Below, piece by piece: positions 41,083-49,104 of a DNA stretch of 64,000 bases. The position numbers and the translations under genes were made by a program. The DNA comes from Cellvibrio japonicus Ueda107 (lineage in GTDB: Bacteria; Pseudomonadota; Gammaproteobacteria; Pseudomonadales; Cellvibrionaceae), in NCBI RefSeq assembly GCF_000019225.1, contig NC_010995.1:1806501-1870500 (forward strand), given 5' to 3'. The stretch's first letter is position 1; the number at the start of each line of letters is the position of its first letter. Below the pieces are notes generated by a model. It searched no databases. It was not told the DNA's origin and saw nothing but the letters and a program-made list of their open reading frames with translations.

Positions 41083-42795
41083 CTATCCAACCCCCGGCAA
41101 CCTTCTCCGACCCACCCCCGTCAACCCCACCAACAACACCGTAGTGGTCAAAATCGCCACCAGACTCATCGCCATCCCCACCCCCGGTGACCCCTGCTCA
41201 AATTGCCCGAACACAAAGGTGGAGACCGTCTGAGCCCCCGCCGGGGTCACCATCAGCGAGGCCACCAGTTCGCGGGAGGCGATGGCGAAGACCATCAGCA
41301 TGGCCACCAGCAGGCTGGGGGCGATCAGGGGCAGGACGATGCGGATAAAGCTTTGGGTAAAACCAGCGCCGCAGACGCGGGCGGCGGCTTCGAGGTTGTC
41401 GCCCAGTTGGCGCAGGCTGGCGCCGGTGTAGCGCACCGGGTAGGGGAGCAGCAGGCAGCTGTAGGCGAGCAGCAGCATCAGGCTGGTGTTGTAGACGTTG
41501 ACCGGCCAGAAGGGCTGGTTCCAGGCGAGGATCAGGCCCACGGCGATGACGATGGCGGGCAGGGTGTTGGGCAGCAGAGAGAGGAAGTCGAGCCAGCTTT
41601 TGCCTTTGATGCTAGAGCGCACCACCAGGTAGGCGATCAGCGCGCCCAGGATGCCGGTGAGCAGTGCCGTGCCGGTGGCGAGGCTGAGGCTGGTGGCGAG
41701 CGCGGCCAGGGCGCCGTCCTGGTTGGCGAAGAGGGCGGTGAAGTGGCGGGTGGAGAGGTTGCTCCACTGCAAGCCGCCGGAGAGGGTGTCGGTGCTGGCG
41801 GTGGCCAGCACGGCCAGCAGGGGCACGCCCACGGCCAGGAACACCATCAGCGCGAAGAGTGCCAGCACCGGCCAGCGCCAGGGGCCGAGGTCGGCTTTTT
41901 CGAAGGGCGCGGGTTTGCCGGTGAGGCTGACGTAGCTGCGGCGGTTGAGCAGCCAGTGTTGCAGCCAGAAGGCGAGCAGCGCCAGCAGCACCAGGACCAG
42001 GCTGAGCACGGCGGCGCCGGGCATATCCAGCGGCCAGTCGGAGAAGCGGCGGTGGATGCCGGTGACCAGCACTTCGAAGCCGATGGCGGGGCCGAGGGTG
42101 GCGGGGGTGCCGAATTCCTCGATGCTCAGGGCAAAGGCCAGCAGCAGACCCGCCGCCAGGCCCGGCAGGGACAGCGGCAGGGTGATGCGCCAGAAGGCGG
42201 TCCAGGGCGTGGCGCCGCACACCTGGGCCACGGCGGCATAGCGCCCGCCCACCGCGCTCAGGGTGCGCGATACGGCGAAGTAGATCACCGGGAAGATATT
42301 GAAGGCCATCACCAGCACTATGCCGCTGAAAGAGAACACCAGCCCGTCGCCGGCGACGCCCAGCAACTGCTGGCTGAAGCCGTTGGTTTGCAGGGTCATC
42401 ACCCAGGCCAGGGCGGCGATGTAGGGCGGAATCATAAAGGGCACCAGCAAGAGCACATCCCACCAGGCGGCGCCGGGCAGGCGGGTGAGGGCGCGCAGCA
42501 CGCCGAGGGGCACGGCGATCAGTGCCGAGACGATCACCACCGCGATGCCTAGCCTCACGCTGTTGCCGGTCAACGCCAGCAGTTCCGGGTCGGCCAGGTT
42601 GTGCAGCAGCGGGCTGAAGGCATTGGCCAGGCTGCCGCGGGTGAGTTCGGGGAAGATCACCTGCAAAAGCACGAACAGCAGGGGCAGGCCCACCAGCACC
42701 AGCAGGCTGGCGAGGGCGATACCCATGGGCACTTGGGCGGTGAGGGTGTGCCAGCGAAACCGGCTGGTATTGTGGGTCGTCGAGAGGGTGTTCAT
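41083..42795 (-). CDS. Ferric-type ABC transporter permease
   Basis: A 570-residue fused permease with about 12 membrane helices in two homologous halves, as in FbpB-like iron(III) and ThiP-like systems. Two EAA-loop segments are seen: AAVAQVCGATPWTAFWRITLPLSLPGLAAG and EAAARVCGAGFTQSFIRIVLPLIAPSLLVA. The ATG at 42795 has AGGCGG upstream; an earlier in-frame start at 42870 is less likely. It is the last gene of the ATPase / binding-protein / permease operon. Confidence 0.88.
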   Translation of the reverse strand: MNTLSTTHNTSRFRWHTLTAQVPMGIALASLLVLVGLPLLFVLLQVIFPELTRGSLANAFSPLLHNLADPELLALTGNSVRLGIAVVIVSALIAVPLGVLRALTRLPGAAWWDVLLLVPFMIPPYIAALAWVMTLQTNGFSQQLLGVAGDGLVFSFSGIVLVMAFNIFPVIYFAVSRTLSAVGGRYAAVAQVCGATPWTAFWRITLPLSLPGLAAGLLLAFALSIEEFGTPATLGPAIGFEVLVTGIHRRFSDWPLDMPGAAVLSLVLVLLALLAFWLQHWLLNRRSYVSLTGKPAPFEKADLGPWRWPVLALFALMVFLAVGVPLLAVLATASTDTLSGGLQWSNLSTRHFTALFANQDGALAALATSLSLATGTALLTGILGALIAYLVVRSSIKGKSWLDFLSLLPNTLPAIVIAVGLILAWNQPFWPVNVYNTSLMLLLAYSCLLLPYPVRYTGASLRQLGDNLEAAARVCGAGFTQSFIRIVLPLIAPSLLVAMLMVFAIASRELVASLMVTPAGAQTVSTFVFGQFEQGSPGVGMAMSLVAILTTTVLLVGLTGVGRRRLPGVG

Positions 42796-42936
42796 GTTGC
42801 GCCGCCTGTTAAGGAATCTCTGAAAAACAGCCTGTGTTGCCAGCGCGGTGGCACAACAGGCTGTGCTCATGTGTTGTGTATAAACGTCGGTTTTTCCACC
42901 GCGCTGGCTGCCGTGCCAGGGTTTTTCAATGGTTGC

Positions 42937-43887
42937 TTAACGGGTGACTTTGCGGAACTGGCTGAGGATATCGCCCCGGCGCGCTTCCATGGCTTCGCTG
43001 TCGAAACTGATCAGTGTCAGCTCTTGCAGGCCGGGGCGGCGGTCGGGCACATCGCGGCGGGCGGGGATCAGGTACTGGTTGGCCACGGCGGTCTGGCCTT
43101 CCACCGAGAGCAGGTAGTCGAGAAAGGCTTTGGCCTGTTCCGGCTGGCGGCTGTAGTTGAGGATCATCATGGGGCGTGGGGCGATGACCGTGCCGCTGGC
43201 GGGGAAGATGATCTCGATGGCTTCGCCCCGGGCCTGCTGGCCGTAGGCGATATAGTCCACCGCGCCGATGGCGGCGGCCTTGGCGCCTTGCAGCACCGGG
43301 TTAAGAGCGCGGGCATTGGGGCCGGAGACCACCATGCCGTTGCGGCGCAGCTCGGTCAGCAGCGCCCAGGTGGCCTGTTCGCCTTTGCTGGTGAGCATCC
43401 CGCCCAGCCATTCGAAGGCCGCGCCGCTTTGGGCCGGGTCGGGCATCAGGACTTGGCGGCGGTATTCCGGTTGGGTCAGGTCGGCCCAGTCGCCGGGTCT
43501 GGGTGTGTTGCTGTTTTTGTTCCACACCAGCGCCAGGGCGGCGATGCCCTGGGCGATGTAGTGAGTGTCTTTCAGGGCATCCGGCACCTGGTCGGCGCCC
43601 TTGGGGCTGTATTCCAGCAGGTCGCCGGCGCGCTTGAGGGCGAGGGCGGAGTCCCAGGAGGCGGAGATGACCACATCGGCGACCGGGTTGCTGCGCTCGG
43701 CTTCCAGGCGCGCCATGATTTGCCCGGTGGTGCCTTGGAAGACCTGCACTTTGGTGCCGGTGATTTTTTCAAAGTCGCGGGCGAGTTGCTGGATTAAATC
43801 GTTGGGACCGGCGGAGTAAACCGTCAGAGTTTGTGCGGTGCTGACATGGCTGAGCAGTAAAACGATGATAAAAAGTAAGTTACGCAT
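42937..43887 (-). CDS. Periplasmic ferric-type solute-binding protein
   Basis: A 316-residue family-1 binding protein with a signal peptide MRNLLFIIVLLLSHVSTAQ (cleaved near residue 19). The mature part starts TLTVYSAGPNDLIQQLARDFEKITGTKV, and LMPDPAQSGAAFEWL, NPVLQGAKAAAIGAVDYIAYG and PRPMMILNYSRQPEQAKAFLDYLLS follow. It is the functional, exported paralogue of the gene at 18938. GAGGA precedes the ATG. The substrate is predicted to be Fe(III) or a similar oxyanion or metal complex. Confidence 0.88.
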   Translation of the reverse strand: MRNLLFIIVLLLSHVSTAQTLTVYSAGPNDLIQQLARDFEKITGTKVQVFQGTTGQIMARLEAERSNPVADVVISASWDSALALKRAGDLLEYSPKGADQVPDALKDTHYIAQGIAALALVWNKNSNTPRPGDWADLTQPEYRRQVLMPDPAQSGAAFEWLGGMLTSKGEQATWALLTELRRNGMVVSGPNARALNPVLQGAKAAAIGAVDYIAYGQQARGEAIEIIFPASGTVIAPRPMMILNYSRQPEQAKAFLDYLLSVEGQTAVANQYLIPARRDVPDRRPGLQELTLISFDSEAMEARRGDILSQFRKVTR

Positions 43888-43947
43888 GTGTTGTCCTCTT
43901 CGGGATTTGGTCATTAACGTGTGGTGGTAAAGGCGCTTCGTAGGTCG

Positions 43948-44054
43948 TTTTGTATCAGGACTTTTAGTTTCGAAAACGCGGTAAATACTTCCCTGTAGCT
44001 CCCGCGCGTCATCCCTGACGCGAGGGTTTCAAAACTAAAAGTCCTGATACAAAA
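43948..44054 (+). repeat. Nested inverted-repeat element E1
   Basis: A 107-bp element bounded by perfect 23-bp inverted repeats (43948-43970 and 44032-44054). Inside are GTTTCGAAAACGC, then ATAC.TCC.TGTAGCTCCCGC, a small hairpin CGCGTCA/TGACGCG, and AGGGTTTC. The inner core is shared with element E2 in the opposite orientation, but the outer arms and inner hairpin differ in sequence while staying self-complementary. Confidence 0.8.
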
Positions 44055-44121
44055 CTAGCATTGTGCGAGTGTTAAATTTGTACATAATTTTTTGCTATCA
44101 GTCAGATTGGATCAATGTGAG

Positions 44122-44226
44122 TTTGGTGTGCGGGACTGTGTTTCGAAACCCTGCAAGCCATGGATGGCTTGCGGGAGCTACAAGGATGTATGTATGCGTT
44201 TTCGAAACACAGTCCCGCACACCAAA
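44122..44226 (-). repeat. Nested inverted-repeat element E2
   Basis: A 105-bp element bounded by perfect 27-bp inverted repeats (44122-44148 and 44200-44226). On the minus strand it has the same core as E1: GTTTCGAAAACGC, then TGTAGCTCCCGC, a hairpin GCAAGCCAT/ATGGCTTGC with a 2-nt loop, and AGGGTTTC. It begins 21 bp past the ATPase stop, within the transporter operon. Confidence 0.8.
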
Positions 44227-44247
44227 CGGACTACGAAGCTCCCTCCA

Positions 44248-45384
44248 TCAGGCCAACTCCTCTTCAACCAAAATCTTTCCCGCCCCAACCTTATTTGCCA
44301 ATACCAATGGCACAACCTGACCACTGCTATCCCACGCATGCAGGGAGCGATTGACGATGGTCAGTCGCACATGGGTATTGGCTGGGGGGCAGTTCTGTAA
44401 ATGCAATTTGATCATGGTATCGCTGTTCGCCAGATCGAGCTGTATTTGCGCCAGGTAATAATCGCCCTGGTAAATACGGCTGCGTACCCTGCCGTATAAC
44501 GGGCCATCGGTTTGCAGTGAGAGTGCATTGTGTGGCAGTAGAATCTGTACATGACGGTGAGTTGCAACAGGTGTTGTCAGCGCAAAAGCGTGGCTGCCGA
44601 TCTGCAAGCCTGTACCGCTAAGCTGCGCGGATAGCAAACTCCCCGCATCCAAAAACTCCGCAATCGCCGGTGTGGCAGGGTGATGGAACAATGCTTCCGG
44701 CGAGGCCAGTTGTGCGATGCGTCCTTGATGCATGACGGCCACTTTATCGGCCAGCGCAAAGGCTTCGTGTTGATCATGGGTCACAAAAATTGCGGTCAGG
44801 CCGAGATCATCAATCAGCGTGCGAATTTCAATCGCCAGTTGCGCGCGCAGGTTTTTATCGAGGTTGGACAGTGGCTCGTCCATCAGCAACAGCGCCGGTT
44901 GCGCGACTATGGCGCGGGCCAGGGCGATACGTTGCTGCTGGCCGCCGGACAAGGTGCCGGGGCTGCGGTCGGCCAGGTGCGCAAGGCCCACCAGTTCCAG
45001 CGCCCAACGGATACGGTACTGCTGTTCGGCGCGGGGCAATTTTTTCATTTGCAAAGGAAAAGCGAGGTTTTCGGCCAGGGTCATGTGGGGCCAGAGGGCG
45101 TAGTCCTGAAACACCATGCCCAGGCCGCGCTGTTCCGGCGGCAGGTTAATCTTGCCGCTGGCGACGGTATGGCCGCGAATCACAATCTCACCGCTATCCG
45201 CTGCAAGCAGGCCGGCAATACAGCGCAGCAGGGTGGTCTTGCCGCAGCCGGAAGGGCCGAGCAGGGCTAATACCTGGCCGGGTTCCAGGGTCAGGTCGAG
45301 GTTATCGAGGGCGATATGGTTGCCAAAGGCTTTGCTGAGGTTGCTAATCCTCAGCGGCAATATCGGGGTATCAGTCGAAGGCAT
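44248..45384 (-). CDS. ABC transporter ATP-binding protein, FbpC-like
   Basis: The 378-residue ATPase of the iron-type importer. Walker A is LLGPSGCGKTTLL (about 42-54), the Q-loop is MVFQDYALWPHMTLAENL, the signature is GTLSGGQQQRIALARAI, Walker B LLLMDEPLSNLD, and the H-loop FVTHDQHEAFALADKVAVMHQG. The C-terminal ~130 residues are a TOBE/regulatory region. It leads the operon, separated from the binding-protein gene by 360 bp that hold elements E1 and E2. A Fur-box-like palindrome sits 57 bp upstream. Confidence 0.92.
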   Translation of the reverse strand: MPSTDTPILPLRISNLSKAFGNHIALDNLDLTLEPGQVLALLGPSGCGKTTLLRCIAGLLAADSGEIVIRGHTVASGKINLPPEQRGLGMVFQDYALWPHMTLAENLAFPLQMKKLPRAEQQYRIRWALELVGLAHLADRSPGTLSGGQQQRIALARAIVAQPALLLMDEPLSNLDKNLRAQLAIEIRTLIDDLGLTAIFVTHDQHEAFALADKVAVMHQGRIAQLASPEALFHHPATPAIAEFLDAGSLLSAQLSGTGLQIGSHAFALTTPVATHRHVQILLPHNALSLQTDGPLYGRVRSRIYQGDYYLAQIQLDLANSDTMIKLHLQNCPPANTHVRLTIVNRSLHAWDSSGQVVPLVLANKVGAGKILVEEELA

Positions 45385-45440
45385 TTATGTTTTAGCCGAA
45401 AATCGGGGCTGGACGGAGTGTCCCGCATCAGCCCCGCATG

Positions 45441-45453
45441 ATAATGACATTAT
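45441..45453. promoter_or_regulatory. Fur-box-like palindrome
   Basis: ATAATGACATTAT is a perfect 6-1-6 palindrome, and the extended GATAATGACATTAT resembles half of a Fur box. Its location upstream of an iron-type ABC operon makes Fur control reasonable. Confidence 0.4.
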
Positions 45454-45519
45454 GGTGATGTTTTGATGACACTTACGGGACACGCTTGCCGGGCGTTGCA
45501 CCCGGCAAGGTGGCCATGC

Positions 45520-47544
45520 TTAGTAGCGTTCCATGATGGTTTCGGTTTTGAGCGCAGAATCCGTCAGCAGCCAGCCTTTGTTATCCAGCAAGGCGAACAA
45601 GTCCGCGCGTTTTTTGGCAGCGGTCAGGGCATTGGCGGTTTTAAAGGAGGCTTCGACCAGGTATTCATAACCGGTGCCGGCAGTGTTGAGGATGTGCCAG
45701 ATTTCAATATTCAATTCCAGTCCATCGAAGTCGCCGGTGTAGCGCTCGAAGTAGACATTGCCGTAGAGGCGGGCATCATCAATCTGATCCAGCCCCCAGT
45801 TAGGTGCTGACCAATTTACCAGCAATGGGATGGCATTGTTGGTGGCGATGGTTTGGGTATCTGCCAGGTTGGGCAGGTTGAGGCCGCTGAAGCTCAGGGT
45901 CAGGTCGTTGTTGCGCTGGAAGCTGAGGGTGCGGTTGTTGTAACCCCAGTCGACTTCCACCTCGTTGCCGTGGCAGGCATCAATGCCTTGGTTGTAGGCG
46001 GTTTGCAGAGTGCTGCTCAGGGTACCTGCTCCTACCGAATAGCGTTTTTTGTATTGCAGGCGATAGGTGCTCTGGTCTTCACGTTTGCGGGTGCGGATGC
46101 TCCAGCCGGTGTCGAACAGGTCCAGGTTGTCGGTATCCAGGAAGTGCACCATGAATTTCCGCACGGACGAGCCGGTATCAAATTCGTTGCGCACGTTGCT
46201 GATCAGTTTCTGGCTGCCGTTCAGTACCACTGTCGGGTTGAGGAAGGCTTTGACTTCGTACATGCCCACTTCCGCTGGAGCCGCGCAAGAGAGGGTGGCG
46301 TCCAGGTTGAGGGAATCCACATACAGGGTGCGTTGGAAGCCATCGGGGCCGGTGTTGGCATTATTGCTGCGGTCGCGGGCGCGCACGCTGATTTTGGCGG
46401 ATTGGATACTGCTCAGAGATGCTGCTGTGCGCACCTGGCTGGTGACCAGGTGACGCCATTCGCCGGGCAGGTTGTTCAGGGCAAAGTCTTCGCGCACTTG
46501 CAGGCCGTTGTTGATACCGCTGCCGCAGTTGCTGCTGGTGTAGAAATCCACGTTCAAACGGATGCCCAGTTGGTCATGGGGGCTGTGGCTCATTGCGGTG
46601 ACCGACGGGCGCAGGTCACTGGTGCCGGTTACGGGCACGCACTGGTCCAGGCTGCTGCTGCCGAAGTTGCCGGTCAGGTGGTGGAAATAGAAGGCATTGC
46701 TGCCGCTCCTGGCAAAGGGTAAGGCACCGGCACCGGCGCGCAGGCTGGTGTCACCATCGCGATCCAGGCGCCAGCCGCTGGAACCCACCAGGTAAGCCGA
46801 ATGGTTAACGTCGATATGGTCGAAGTTGCCGTTGCGGATCAGGTTGGTACTGCTGCCGGTTTGGGTAACCCGGATATCGTCTACCCAGATATAACGCGAG
46901 GCGGAAGCCGAGTCATCGCGGCCGCGCAGGGAGAAACGCATGGCCTGGGTACCGGCGGGGATATCGCCGGCGCTTTGGGTCAGTGCGCCGGTAGTGCCAT
47001 GGGTAGCAGCGGTGATGGTTTTCCATTGGTTGGCGGCAATACCGCTGACTGAGCCCAGGCGGACATCGCGGTCGGCATTATGCAACGGGCCGGTAGTCAG
47101 GCGATGGGTGGTGACATCGCTTTGCAGGTCTTTTTCACAGGTGGCCATATCAGCGTAGAAATGCGGGTTGAGGCGCAGGCGCAAGTCGTTGGAGACCGGG
47201 CTGACATTGGTGCGCACCTGGAAGCTGATGCTCAGGTCTTTACCCGCATCGAGTGGAATGCACTGGTCGAGTTTGTTATCGCCAAAGTTGGCGCTCAGGG
47301 TGTGGAAGCGGAATGCACTCTGGTCAGTCGCCGCGGGCACACCGTTGGTTTCGATGATGCCGCCGTTGCTGCCGAGCAACATCCAGGCGGGCATAAATCC
47401 TTTGCCGGCGGAGGTGCTGTAGTGTTGGTTGCCACTGGATCGGCTGTCCAGGCTGGCGAAATCGCTGTTGCTTAACGCAAAGCTTTGGGATGCCAGCAAA
47501 CCGGTTGCCAAGAGGGTGAAGGAAAATCGATTAAGCATGTTCAA
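45520..47544 (-). CDS. Secreted protein: two lectin-like repeats plus CYTH/TTM-like domain
   Basis: A 674-residue exported protein (signal peptide ending near SQSFA, residues 1-23). Residues ~45-235 and ~245-420 are internal repeats: FRFHTLSANFGDNKLDQCIPL against FYFHHLTGNFGSSSLDQCVPV, and IWVDDIRV against LYVDSLNL, resembling carbohydrate-binding jelly-roll (CBM4/9-like) modules. From ~425 the protein changes: MYEVKAFLN, then MVHFLDTDNLDLFDTGWSIRTRKRE and YRLQYKKRY, later LELNIEIWHI and YLVEASFKTA. This pattern of EXK, a D-x-LxxxGxxLRxR-like strand and alternating charged strands is that of CYTH / triphosphate-tunnel proteins. A secreted CYTH domain is unusual. Its promoter matches that of the TonB receptor. 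Confidence 0.65.
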   Translation of the reverse strand: MNMLNRFSFTLLATGLLASQSFALSNSDFASLDSRSSGNQHYSTSAGKGFMPAWMLLGSNGGIIETNGVPAATDQSAFRFHTLSANFGDNKLDQCIPLDAGKDLSISFQVRTNVSPVSNDLRLRLNPHFYADMATCEKDLQSDVTTHRLTTGPLHNADRDVRLGSVSGIAANQWKTITAATHGTTGALTQSAGDIPAGTQAMRFSLRGRDDSASASRYIWVDDIRVTQTGSSTNLIRNGNFDHIDVNHSAYLVGSSGWRLDRDGDTSLRAGAGALPFARSGSNAFYFHHLTGNFGSSSLDQCVPVTGTSDLRPSVTAMSHSPHDQLGIRLNVDFYTSSNCGSGINNGLQVREDFALNNLPGEWRHLVTSQVRTAASLSSIQSAKISVRARDRSNNANTGPDGFQRTLYVDSLNLDATLSCAAPAEVGMYEVKAFLNPTVVLNGSQKLISNVRNEFDTGSSVRKFMVHFLDTDNLDLFDTGWSIRTRKREDQSTYRLQYKKRYSVGAGTLSSTLQTAYNQGIDACHGNEVEVDWGYNNRTLSFQRNNDLTLSFSGLNLPNLADTQTIATNNAIPLLVNWSAPNWGLDQIDDARLYGNVYFERYTGDFDGLELNIEIWHILNTAGTGYEYLVEASFKTANALTAAKKRADLFALLDNKGWLLTDSALKTETIMERY

Positions 47545-47743
47545 TGCTCCTGTTGATCATGTCGCAGGGACATCCCGGTGAAACACGCCAGGCACAATGC
47601 AATGGGTATTGTCGGGATGCATGGGGATACAGCGGGCACAGGTGCCCACCGCCTGACCAAGCCAATGGTGAAATGCGGAGTGAACAGAAAAGACAGCGAG
47701 TACGGACAGCCGCAGGCCTACCGCCAAACAGGTAAGAAAGCAC
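47531..47743 (-). CDS. Leader ORF overlapping the secreted CYTH-like gene
   Basis: A 70-codon ORF starting at GTG (MLSYLFGGRP) just after the conserved CCCAAAGAGGATAACAA leader, and ending 14 bp inside the main gene start. It is Cys/Arg-rich and matches no family. Its placement parallels the leader ORF of the TonB receptor, so it could couple translation, but it may not encode a functional protein. Confidence 0.3.
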   Translation of the reverse strand: MLSYLFGGRPAAVRTRCLFCSLRISPLAWSGGGHLCPLYPHASRQYPLHCAWRVSPGCPCDMINRSIEHA

Positions 47744-47746
47744 AGA

Positions 47747-47814
47747 TTGTTATCCTCTTTGGGACTTGATCAGAACCTTGATCCTGACCCAACCTGGCTA
47801 CAGTGGGATGACGC
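47747..47814 (-). promoter_or_regulatory. Promoter and leader shared with the TonB receptor gene
   Basis: On the minus strand: GCGTCAT (47814-47808), 4 bp, CTGTAGC (47803-47797), 10 bp, CAGGAT (47786-47781), then CCCAAAGAGGATAACAA (47763-47747). Spacing is base-for-base identical to the TonB receptor promoter at 14281-14348, including GTCATC, TGTAGC and AGGAT. Confidence 0.6.
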
Positions 47815-47861
47815 CTGTGTGAATTGTTGATGACATTACTTGAATAAGGTGAGCCGGAAAA

Positions 47862-49004
47862 TTAATGCCAGCACACCTGGTTGCGGCCATTTTGCTTGGC
47901 GTTGTAGAGCAGGGCGTCGGCGCGGTCAATGGCGCTGACAAGATCCTGGTTGGGCACTATATCCACCAGGCCGAAACTGGCAGTAATACAGATAGGGATG
48001 GCGCTATAGGTAGTATTTTCAATTTCTTCACGGATGCGCTCGGCAATTTTGCGTGCATCGTTGATATCGATACTGCGCAGGAAAATAACAAACTCCTCGC
48101 CACCGAACCTGGCTACCAAATCGCCTTTGCGCACATTTTTGATAATCGCCTTGCTGACGGCTTGTAAGACCTTGTCGCCTGCGAGATGTCCCCAGTTGTC
48201 ATTGACGTTTTTGAAATGGTCTATATCGCAGGTCAATAAAAAATAGCGGCTGGTTGCATCGCTGCCCATAAAATCTTTGGCGGCTTCAAAAAAGCCGCGG
48301 CGATTTAATAAATGGGTGAGCGAGTCGCGGTAACGCTCGTCATTCATCTTGTGCATGATGTCGCGCACGGTAATGGCAATAACCAGCAGTGCGAGCCACA
48401 GGCTTAACAAGAGGCTGGCTGAGAGCATCAATAGCCAATAGTTGGATTGGGTTAACTCACCAAGATCGGCAGGCGAAACGCCGATGGCGATAACCGCAGG
48501 CCTGGCGAGTGTATAAACAATAATCACCAGGTAGGAAATAGAGAGGGTTTTATCCAGCACGTCCTTGGTAGCCACACTGGTCAGGAACAGCCTGGCTACC
48601 AGGAGCTGGATAAGGCCCAGGCCCGAGTTGGCGATAATAATGCGCAACCAGAGGTTATCGACCACCTGCGAATAGTAAAACAGCAGGGATAGGGTGATAG
48701 CACTGATGAGCAGTGCCATTTTAGGGTGGGCAGTGCCTCCTTTGCGTAGCGCCAGGCCATGGGCAACGGCCCAAATACTGAACAGATAAATGCTGGCAGC
48801 AACGACAGACCAGTGTGCTAATTGCTGGTTATTCATCAGGCTTTGTGCAGCCAGGGCTAGGGCGGACAATATATAGCCGGCGGCGATCCAGGATAGGAAT
48901 ACCTGGTCGCGCAACATCAGACGGCCTATTACAAACGCTATGCCCAGCAACAGCAGGCAGGCGGGAATAATCAATACAAAGTAGTGGAAGTCTTGCTGTA
49001 TCAC
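47862..49004 (-). CDS. Membrane-bound diguanylate cyclase (GGDEF)
   Basis: A 380-residue protein with about six N-terminal membrane helices (residues ~8-215) and a C-terminal GGDEF domain that makes c-di-GMP from two GTP. The active-site loop is ARFGGEEFVIF, an accepted GGEEF variant. YRDSLTHLLNRRGFFE and CDIDHFKNVNDNWGHLAGDKVLQ are the other conserved blocks. No clear RxxD inhibitory site lies five residues before the GGEEF. The input signal is unknown. Confidence 0.93.
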   Translation of the reverse strand: MIQQDFHYFVLIIPACLLLLGIAFVIGRLMLRDQVFLSWIAAGYILSALALAAQSLMNNQQLAHWSVVAASIYLFSIWAVAHGLALRKGGTAHPKMALLISAITLSLLFYYSQVVDNLWLRIIIANSGLGLIQLLVARLFLTSVATKDVLDKTLSISYLVIIVYTLARPAVIAIGVSPADLGELTQSNYWLLMLSASLLLSLWLALLVIAITVRDIMHKMNDERYRDSLTHLLNRRGFFEAAKDFMGSDATSRYFLLTCDIDHFKNVNDNWGHLAGDKVLQAVSKAIIKNVRKGDLVARFGGEEFVIFLRSIDINDARKIAERIREEIENTTYSAIPICITASFGLVDIVPNQDLVSAIDRADALLYNAKQNGRNQVCWH

Positions 49005-49104
49005 GGAGAATCAATATTGGGAAGGTAAGGTAAAAATCGCTAACCAAGTGTTGTGTAGGCTTTACCGGGTGTCAACGACAGCTTGATGAATTCTCTCTTG
49101 GGGA

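Noticed and set aside
41203..42552. Long Gly/His/Gln-rich plus-strand frame opposite the permease gene
   Set aside because: The reverse complement of hydrophobic membrane codons gives this composition; no ribosome site or family.
43948..44226. Ordinary rho-independent terminators
   Set aside because: The arms are far too long, have large structured interiors, and lack T-runs on the transcribed side.
45853..46722. 289-residue Ala/Val-rich plus-strand frame opposite the secreted CYTH-like gene
   Set aside because: A shadow of the repeat region of a gene with a clear signal peptide on the other strand.
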